A stretch of 51,944 nt of DNA from Nostoc sp. NMS2 (GTDB lineage Bacteria > Cyanobacteriota > Cyanobacteriia > Cyanobacteriales > Nostocaceae): positions 1 through 51,944 of the forward strand of contig NZ_JABXKH010000108.1 of assembly GCF_017115105.1 (NCBI RefSeq), given 5' to 3'. The notes below the pieces were generated by a model. That model had not been told where the DNA came from and searched no databases. It worked only from the letters and a program-made list of their open reading frames with translations. Shown here piece after piece: positions 40,383-49,075 of the stretch; position 1 is the stretch's first letter, and every line of letters starts with the position of its first letter. Both the position numbers and the translations under genes were made by a program.

Positions 40383-42662
40383 CGTTCCCCTGTGTTTCAA
40401 GTTTCCTTAACTTGGCAAAAGCATGGCTGGTACGATAATGCTCAAAAATCATCTCTAGTGATGTCGCCATACCTAATAGAAGGACATCAACGAGGCGCAG
40501 CATTTGACATAGATTTGGCGATTATTGAAGCTGGTAGTGAGTTTCATCTTTGCTGGCAATACAACACTGATTTGTTTGATGCTGCCACTGTAGAACGAAT
40601 AGCAGGAAATTATCAAACTTTGCTCTTAAGCATCTTAATCAATCCAGAACAAAGTATCTCATCCTTAGCATTGTTGACCGAAGCAGAACGATACCAGTTG
40701 TTGGTGGAGTGGAACAATACTACAAAAGAATATTCACTCGATAAGTGTATCCATCAGTTGTTTGAAGAGCAGGTAGAAAAAACGCCCGATGCTGTAGCAG
40801 TGGTGTATGAAGATGAACAACTGACCTACCGAGAATTAAACACCAGGGCAAACCAACTGGCACACTACTTGCAAAAACTAGGTGTGGGGCCAGAAGTTTT
40901 GGTGGGGATTTGTGTAGAGCGATCGCCATTAATGATAATCGGATTGTGGGGAATTCTCAAAGCAGGTGGTGCATATCTGCCTCTAGATCCAGCCTATCCA
41001 AGCGATCGCTTGGCTTATATGTTGAATGATTCTCAAGCGCAGGTATTGTTAACTCAACGGCAGTTAGTAGACTCAATACCAAATACTGCAGTACAGGTGA
41101 TCTGCTTAGATACTGACTGGGAGTTGATCGACACTCACAGCGAGAAAAACCCACAAACTGAGGTACAAACCAATAATTTGGCTTATGTGATTTATACCTC
41201 TGGATCTACGGGAAAGCCGAAAGGGGTGATGATTGAACATCGATCTTTGGTGAATTTCATTCAATCGCTAAAAGATGAGTATGGGATAAGGGAAAGCGAT
41301 CGCGTCCTCCAATTTGTATCTATCAGTTTTGATGGCGCAGCCGAAGAAATCTATCCCTGTCTGATCTGTGGTGCAACGCTAGTGTTGCGTACTGCCGAGA
41401 TGTTGAGTTCTGTCTCCACATTTTTGCAGAAATGCTGGGAATGGAAGCTAACAGTATTGCCCTTGGTAACAGCGTACTGGAACCAGTTAACGTCGGAATT
41501 AGCAACAACAAATCAGACTCTACCGACCTCAGTCCGACTGTTGTGTATTGGGGGAGAAACATGGCTGCCAGAAAAATTGAAGCTGTGGCAAAAATGTATG
41601 GACGAGCGATCGCGTGTCCATAATTTAAAAGAACTGCTGCTGTTGATGAATGGATACGGCCCTACGGAAGCAACGGGATTGGCAACGATTTATAACTTAT
41701 CGAAGCTTGTAATAGACGATACACGACCGCAGCAACTGATTGGCAAAGTTCTTGGTAATGTGCAAATTTACATCCTCGATCGCTATCTGCAACCCGTCCC
41801 GATTGGTGTAGCAGGTGAATTGCACATCGGAGGTGTCGGTTTAGCCAGAGGTTATCTCAACCGTCCAGATTTAACAGCCGCGAAATTTATTACTCACCCC
41901 TTCAATAAATTAGAACGTCTCTCTTACGAAGTTCCTCATCTTGGGGAGACCCCAAGACCGGACTTCGCGCTCTATAAAACAGGAGATTTGGCTCGTTATT
42001 TACCTGACGGGAATATCGAGTTTTTGGGTCGAATTGACAATCAAGTGAAGGTGCGGGGTTTTCGGATCGAACTAGGGGAAATCGAAACTGTACTTATCAC
42101 CCACCCGCAAGTATCAGAAGCAGTAGTGATCGACTCTGATGATATTCCGGGGTCTAAACGCCTAGTTGCTTATGTCGTGACTCGCTCACAGCCGGAAATT
42201 AAAAATCAATTGCGTTCTTTCCTCAAACAGAAGTTGCCAGACTACATGGTACCATCTGCTTTTGTGGTTTTGGATGCTCTGCCCCTCACCCCCAATGGCA
42301 AGGTCGATCGCCGTGGACTTCCTAAGCCTGACCAAACTAGACCTGACGTAGAAGCAAATTACGTCGCACCCCAAAGTGATGCAGAGCGAAGCATTGCTGC
42401 TGTTTGGCAAGAGGTACTTCACTTAGAGAGTATAGGTATCTACGACAACTTTTTTGAAATTGGTGGTCATTCCTTGCTTGCCACCCAAGTTATATCTCGG
42501 CTGCGTAAAGTCTTCCAGATGGATCTATCCTTACGCACCTTATTTGAAGCACCAACTATAGCTAGTCTTGCTGAGTATTTTCAGATGATTCATGAGACAT
42601 TACCAGGACTCGAAGGTTCTTCTAATATTTCTGATGATGAGTACGAGGAGGTTGAAATATGA
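40356..42662 (+). CDS. NRPS, 5'-truncated: partial C, then A-PCP
   Basis: The frame of 768 codons begins in the transposase remnant. From about residue 10 it is the last ~110 residues of a condensation domain (PVFQVSLTWQKHGW, FHLCWQYNTDLFD), lacking the HHxxxDG active site. A complete adenylation domain follows: LTYRELNTRANQLA, YTSGSTGKPKG, NGYGPTEAT, YKTGDLARYLPDGNIEFLGR, LPLTPNGKVDR. A carrier domain has Ser706 in GGHSLLATQ. The substrate-pocket residues, read by eye against PheA numbering, begin Asp235, Gly236, Glu239; I do not assign a substrate. The stop TGA overlaps the next gene start (ATGA), so the two NRPS genes are coupled. The N-terminal module was cut by the insertion sequence. 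The real start is unknown. Confidence 0.85.
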   Translation: MGNSRSKNCRSPVFQVSLTWQKHGWYDNAQKSSLVMSPYLIEGHQRGAAFDIDLAIIEAGSEFHLCWQYNTDLFDAATVERIAGNYQTLLLSILINPEQSISSLALLTEAERYQLLVEWNNTTKEYSLDKCIHQLFEEQVEKTPDAVAVVYEDEQLTYRELNTRANQLAHYLQKLGVGPEVLVGICVERSPLMIIGLWGILKAGGAYLPLDPAYPSDRLAYMLNDSQAQVLLTQRQLVDSIPNTAVQVICLDTDWELIDTHSEKNPQTEVQTNNLAYVIYTSGSTGKPKGVMIEHRSLVNFIQSLKDEYGIRESDRVLQFVSISFDGAAEEIYPCLICGATLVLRTAEMLSSVSTFLQKCWEWKLTVLPLVTAYWNQLTSELATTNQTLPTSVRLLCIGGETWLPEKLKLWQKCMDERSRVHNLKELLLLMNGYGPTEATGLATIYNLSKLVIDDTRPQQLIGKVLGNVQIYILDRYLQPVPIGVAGELHIGGVGLARGYLNRPDLTAAKFITHPFNKLERLSYEVPHLGETPRPDFALYKTGDLARYLPDGNIEFLGRIDNQVKVRGFRIELGEIETVLITHPQVSEAVVIDSDDIPGSKRLVAYVVTRSQPEIKNQLRSFLKQKLPDYMVPSAFVVLDALPLTPNGKVDRRGLPKPDQTRPDVEANYVAPQSDAERSIAAVWQEVLHLESIGIYDNFFEIGGHSLLATQVISRLRKVFQMDLSLRTLFEAPTIASLAEYFQMIHETLPGLEGSSNISDDEYEEVEI
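41826..42046 (+). repeat. 221-bp block identical to 45329-45549
   Basis: By direct comparison all 221 bases match the second adenylation domain, whereas flanking sequence differs at many positions. The block covers the A7-A8 region (GGVGLARGYLNRPDL to IEFLGRIDNQV). It contains an unusual insert before YKTGD that carries the palindrome CTTGGGGAGACCCCAAG. Confidence 0.85.
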
Positions 42663-45600
42663 ATATATATAACTTCCTGTATTATCTGCGTAGTTTAGAT
42701 GTGAAACTCTTTCTTGAAGGTGAGCGGCTACGATGCAAAGCTCCTAAAGGAATCTTGACACCACAACTCCAGGCTCAAATAGCTGAACGCAAAGCAGAGA
42801 TACTGGCATTTCTACACCAAAATACTCTTTCTGCAATTGAGCCAGTTAGCAGGACAGGAAACCTCCCGCTCTCCTTTGCACAAGCGAGATTGTGGTTTCT
42901 TGACAACTTACAGCCCAATAGTGCATTCTACAACATCCCAATCGTCTGGCGTTTTAACGGTCAACTCAACGTAGCTGCACTACAGTCAAGCCTGAACGAA
43001 ATTATTTGTCGTCATGAAGCGTTACGCACAAACTTTGTAACACAAGAGGATCAACCCGTTCAGGTTATTGCTGCAACTCTTTCTTTGCAACTAGAAATCG
43101 TGGACTTGCTTCATCTGCCTCAAGGGGAGCGAGAAGACGACATGCAACGATTGGTTACAGCTGAAGCAGTGCGACCATTTGATCTAGAGCGAGAACCTTT
43201 AATACGTGCTACTCTCTTTCAGGTTGACTCAACAGAATATGTGTTTCTGCTAACAGTACACCACATTATTTTTGATGGTTGGTCAACGGGTGTATTCGTC
43301 CAAGAGTTAACAACACTCTACACTGCATTCTGTACTGACAAACCCCTCCAAAAAGTTTTGGAACTACCTGAATTACCCGTACAGTATGCCGACTTTGCTG
43401 TTTGGCAGCGACAGTGGTTGGAACAAGAGGCGTTTGTACAGTTATCTTATTGGAAGCAACAACTTGAAGGCGCTCCCACCTTACTAGAACTTCCCACTGA
43501 CAGACCAAGACCTGCCGTACAAACAAACCGGGGAGGTCATCAACAATTTATACTTCCTCGGTCGTTAGGTGAGGCGATCGCCAATCTTGGCAAACGTGTG
43601 GGAGCGACCCCGTTTATGACGTTTTTTGCGGCATTTATTACCTTACTTTATCGCTATACAGGGGAAAAGGACATCGTAGTGGGTACGCCAGTTGCTGGTC
43701 GCAATCAACCGGAAATAGAAGGGATAATTGGTCTTTTTGTCAATACTTTAGTGCTGCGTACTGATTTGTCAGGCAACCCCAGTTTTGAACAGTTGCTGAT
43801 TATGGTGCGGGAAGTAGCACTCGAAGCTTATGCTCATCAAGACCTGCCCTTTGAGAAATTGGTAGATGCTTTGCAACCTGCACGTTCTTTAAGTCACTTG
43901 CCTCTGTTTCAGGTGATGTTCGATCTCCAGAATGTTCCTATACCATCTTTGGATTTGCCTGAGATAACTGTAAGTTCATTTCCTATAGAAACGGGAACAG
44001 CAAAGTTCGATTTGGCTCTATCAATTGAGAATACTGCTTCTGAATTGATAACCGAATGGGAATACAATAGCGACCTGTTTGATGATTCAACGATCGCTCG
44101 GATGGCAGGAAATTTCCAAACGTTGGTGACAGGAATTATCACAAATCCCCAGCACCCCATTTCCCAATTACCACTGCTAACAGAAATTGAGCAACATCAA
44201 TTGTTAGTTGAGTGGAATAATACACAGGTAGATTATCCATTAGATAAATGTATCCATCAGTTGTTTGAGAAGCAAGTGGAGCGCAACCCTGATGCTTTAG
44301 CTGTGGTGTATGAAGGGGAACATCTGACCTACGGAGAATTAAACACCAGGGCAAACCAACTGGCACACTACTTGCAAAAACTAGGTGTAGTACCAGAAGT
44401 TTTAGTGGGGATTTGTGTAGAGCGATCGCCTTTAATGATAGTAGGATTGTTGGGAATTCTCAAAGCAGGTGGTGCTTATGTGCCTCTAGATCCAACCTAT
44501 CCAAGCGATCGCCTCGCTCATATGTTGAATGATTCTCAAGCTTTGGTACTGCTAACTCAACGGCAATTAGTGGACTCAATACCGCATCATGAAGCAAAGG
44601 TAATCTGCATAGATACCGACTGGGAGTTAATTAGCGACCAAAGTGAGAAAAATCCAGTCACTGAGGTTAAAGCCAGTAATTTGGCTTATGTGATTTACAC
44701 TTCTGGGTCTACAGGAGCGCCAAAAGGGGTGATGATTGAACATCGGTCTTTGGTGAATTTCACTCAATCGGTAAGAGATAAGTATGGGATAAGCGATCGC
44801 GATCGTGTCCTCCAAGCTGCATCGATCAGTTTTGATGCCGCAGCAGAAGAAATCTATCCCTGTTTGACCTCTGGTGCGACGCTAGTGCTGCGTACTTCCT
44901 CCATGTTGAGTTCTGTCTCCACATTTGTGCAAAAGTGCTGGGAATGGAAGCTGACGGTATTGATGGTGGGAACAGCATACTGGAACTAGTTAACGTCTGA
45001 ATTAGCTTCCACAAATCAGACCCTACCTCCATCAGTACGACTGTTGTCTACTGGGGGAGAAAAATGGCTGCCAGAAAAATTGAAGCTATGGCACTCCTGT
45101 ATGGACGATCGCTCGCATTGCTATAATTTAGCGTCACCGCCGTTGTTAATTAACGGCTACGGTCCTACGGAAGCAACGGTATTAGCCACGATGTGCGACT
45201 TATCGAAGCTAGTACTAGAGGATACACAACCACAGCAACTGATTGGCAAAGCTCTTGGTAACGTGCAAACCTACATCCTAGATGGCGAAGTGCAACCCGT
45301 CCCCATTGGTGTCCCAGGCGAATTGCATATCGGAGGTGTCGGTTTAGCCAGAGGTTATCTCAACCGTCCAGATTTAACAGCCGCGAAATTTATTACTCAC
45401 CCCTTCAATAAATTAGAACGTCTCTCTTACGAAGTTCCTCATCTTGGGGAGACCCCAAGACCGGACTTCGCGCTCTATAAAACAGGAGATTTGGCTCGTT
45501 ATTTACCTGACGGGAATATCGAGTTTTTGGGTCGAATTGACAATCAAGTTAAGGTGCGAGGGTTTCGGATCGAACTAGGGGAAATCGAAACCGTACTGAT

Positions 45601-48600
45601 CGCACATCCGCAAGTATCAGAAGCAGTAGTTATCGACTCTGACGATATTCCGGGGTACAAACGCTTAGTCGCTTATGTCGTTACTCGCTCTAAGCCAGAA
45701 ATCAAAAATCAATTGCGCTCCTTCCTCAAACAGAAGTTGCCAGACTACATGGTACCATCTGCCTTTGTGATTTTGGATGCTCTGCCCCTTACCCCTAATG
45801 GCAAGATTGATCGTCGTGGACTTCCTAAGCCTGATACAGCACGTCATGAGCTAGAAAAAGATATAGTTGCACCGCGCACAGAGTCTGAAGAAATACTAGC
45901 CAAAATCTGGTGTGAGGTTCTGCACCTAGAACAAATTGGCATCCATGACAACTTCTTTGAACTGGGCGGAGATTCCATTCTCAGCATTCAGATTATTTTT
46001 AAAGCAAAACTTGCTGGACTGCAACTGAGTGCCAAGCAGATATTTCAACACCAGACGATCGCTGAATTGGCAGCAGTGACTAACGTCACCCAGACAGTGA
46101 GGGCAGAACAAGGTTTGGTAACTGGGTTATTACCTCTAACGCCCATTCAGCAATGGTTTTTTGCCCAAAATTTCCCAGAACCTCACCACTTTAACCAGTC
46201 ATTGCTGCTGAAAGTACCGCAAACACTCGACCCCAATCTTTTGTCGCAGGTAGTGCAACAATTATTGTTACATCATGATGCACTGCGCTTACGTTTTGTG
46301 CAGTCTGACTCAGATTGGTAACAGATTAACACTAATCCTGATGATACTATTCCTTTTTCTCATGTAGATATGTCTGCAATACTAGAGGCAGAACAAAAAG
46401 CTGCGATCGCATCTGCTGCTGATTCCCTACAAACCAGTTTAAACCTTTCTTCTGGCCCAATAATGCGAGTAGCGTTTTTTAGTCTTGGTACTAAAAAAGC
46501 CAGCCGATTACTAATAGTCATCCACCACCTAGCAGTAGATGGCGTTTCTTGGCGGATTTTGTTAGAGGATTTGGAAACAGCTTACCAGCAAATCAGTCGC
46601 GGTGAAAAGATTCAGCTTCGCCCCAAGACAACATCTTTTAAACACTGGGCTGAGAAACTGAATTCTTATGCAAGCTCAGATATTGCAAACAAAGAACTGA
46701 CTTATTGGCAAGGCATTTCACGTGCAGAGATAACCCATCTACCAGTGGATTATGCATTAGGTGCGAACACTTTAGCATCTGCCCGCATAGTATCAATGTC
46801 ACTCTCAGCAGAAGAAACTCGCACTCTGTTGCAGGAAGTTCCCAAAGTTTATAAAACTCAGATTAATGATATCCTGCTGACTGCTCTGGTGCAGACTTTA
46901 AGTAAATGGACTGGCAGTAGCTCTGTGTTGCTTCACCTTGAAGGTCATGGACGGGAGGATCTTTTTGAAGATGTAGACTTATCCCGGACAGTCGGTTGGT
47001 TTACGACAATTTTCCCCGTACTTTTAGAGTTAAAAGCAACAAATAATCTAGGGGATGCAATTAAGTCTATCAAAAAACAACTCCGTGCCGTACCTAATCG
47101 AGGCATCGGCTATGGTGTGCTGCGCTATTTGAGTGGGGATGCAGAGATCACCTCTCAACTCTCTGCAATGCCACAACCTGAAGTAAGTTTCAACTACTTG
47201 GGGCAATTCGATTGGGGAATGCAAGAAGATTCTTTCTTAAAACTAGCCCCGGAATCAATGGGAGCAGAACATAGCCAGCAAGAAACTTGTAATCATCTAC
47301 TAGATATTAACGGACTCGTAGTAGAGAGTCAGTTCAAACTGGATTAGACATACAGCGAAAATTTTCACTCCTCTGCCACAATTGAAAATCTTGCCCAAGA
47401 TTTTGCAGCAAGCTTGCGATCGCTAATTGCTCATTGTTTATCTATTGATACTGATGAATCTGAAAAACCAGTAAATAATTTCCAGCTTCAGGAAAATAAA
47501 GTTTTAGTTCCCCTACATTTATTAGAACTTCCACAGGATATCTCTGATTTACTACCTGACGATACAGAATTGGCATATCCTCTTGCCAGAATGCAAGAGT
47601 TTATGTTGCATCATTACTCAAATGATCATCAGAAAATGGGGGTTTATCATGGACAGGAATCATTTGATATATATGATGACAATCTTTCGTTAAATGCCTT
47701 TAAAAAAGCATTAGAAATGCTAGTGCAAAAACATCCGACTTTGAGAACCGTATTTATCACTTCTAACGGAAAACCAGTATGTCAGGTGGTTAAAAAGAAT
47801 CTAAAATTTTCCATCCATGAGCAAGACATTAGCAACATCAAATCGCATGAACAGGAAAATTACATTGATGAGGTTGTAAAGCAAGACAGGCAAAACTTGT
47901 TCAACGTTGAAAATCCCCAGGAGCCACTTTTTCGAGTATGGCTTTTTCGGAAAGCCAAGAATAGATTTGAATTCTTAATGTCAATACATCATGCAATTAC
48001 AGATGGCTGGAGTAGTATTGAATTCCTTAACCAACTTTATGACTTATATTCTGCTCTCAAGAAAGGAGAAGAAATAACAGTATTACCTGCTGCCAATGTG
48101 TACAAAGAATTTGTCACTTTGGAGAAAGAGATAATTAGCTCATCAGACGCATCAAATTTCTGGAAGCTTCACTTAAGAAACTATATATATAAACCATTGA
48201 AGCCTTTAAGCGCTTCAGTAAATCAAGTAGAAACTGTTGCCGAAGAATACCATTTTGACTCAGAAATAATTGCTGACTTACGTGAATTCTGTCGAAAATT
48301 AAAAGTTTGACCAAAAGCAATTTTCTTGAGTGCCTACGTTGACCTAATTGCTACTGTAATGAAAGAAAATACAGTTTCTGTAGGAGTTATTTCTAATGGT
48401 AGGACAGAAAGATTATCTGATCCATTCGGAGCTTTGGGCTTGTTCTGGAATATTGTTCCCTTGTGTCAATCAATTATAGGAGATAAAAATGTCCAAATTA
48501 AAAATGTGCAAGAATCCCTAATTGATATCGAACCTTATGTTAGATATCCACTTCTACAAATTTTGTCAGACCAACAAGAAATAGAGTTGTTTCTCGCTAC

Positions 48601-48844
48601 GTTTAATTTCGTGAATTTCCATAATGATAAAAATAATTCTGAACATCTTGGCTTAAAAATATACCGGAGAAGGTTACATGACAAGTTCAATTTTCCTTTA
48701 AATTATGCTGTGTCAATGGAATCAGTTTCAGGAAATGCAAGCATATATGTGGAATACGATCAGATGTATTTTAGTAGTCAAGATATTCGCTCAATGCTTC
48801 AAAATTATCTTGAAATATTAAAAAATACAATAAATAGTGGGTGA
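42659..48844 (+). pseudogene. NRPS docking-C-A-PCP-E-C with four in-frame stop codons
   Basis: One reading frame of 2,061 codons is interrupted by TAG 44987, TAA 46319, TAG 47345 and TGA 48308, with no frameshift. Residues 1-55 are a TubC-type docking domain. The condensation domain has HHIIFDG (201-207). The adenylation domain is split by the first stop at codon 777. The carrier domain has Ser1106 in GGDSILS. The epimerisation domain has HHLAVDG (1289-1295), EGHGRE and NYLGQFD; stops fall at codons 1221 and 1563. The terminal condensation-type domain has HHAITDGW (1777-1784) with a stop at 1884. The first module equivalent has CAG where the first TAG stands. As read, the gene makes only fragments. 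Open segments: 42659-44989, ~45044-46321, 46370-47347, 47414-48310, 48326-48844. Confidence 0.88.
45329..45549 (+). repeat. 221-bp block identical to 41826-42046
   Basis: This is the second copy of the adenylation-domain block, offset by 3,503 bases and identical by eye. Sequence on either side diverges quickly, which points to recent gene conversion or duplication. The palindromic insert is at 45443-45463. Confidence 0.85.
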
Positions 48845-48854
48845 CAGAAGCTCT

Positions 48855-48993
48855 ATTTATAACTGAATACGGTTCAGTTCAGGCTAAAACTCTTTGTCAA
48901 ACTCAATTTTTTTAACGAACCGCCAAGAACGCCAAGGACGCAGAGAGAAGAAGGAAATGCTTAACTGAACTGTATTGATTTATAACTGAATAC
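48855..48993. mobile_element. Small inverted-repeat element flanked by 16-bp direct repeats
   Basis: ATTTATAACTGAATAC occurs at 48855-48870 and again at 48978-48993. Between them the ends AATACGGTTCAGTT and AACTGAACTGTATT are inverted repeats with one mismatch. The interior includes GAACCGCCAAGAACGCCAAG, a repeat family common in Nostoc-type genomes. The structure resembles a non-autonomous insertion with target duplication, in the spacer between the NRPS and PabAB genes. Confidence 0.6.
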
Positions 48994-49075
48994 TTGACAA
49001 ATATCCTCTGAGATTCAAAATCTAAAATTCTATTCCTTATTCTTTCCCAAGATTTACAACACAGAGACTCACAAG

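Noticed and set aside
44627..45032. Minus-strand frames within the NRPS
   Set aside because: They mirror the coding frame, and similar mirror frames occur in the first module; they are by-products of codon usage.
42659..48844. Use of an alternative genetic code to explain NRPS stops
   Set aside because: TAG, TAA and TGA all occur as interruptions in the NRPS, while intact neighbouring genes end normally with TAA, TAG and TGA, so no single codon reassignment fits.
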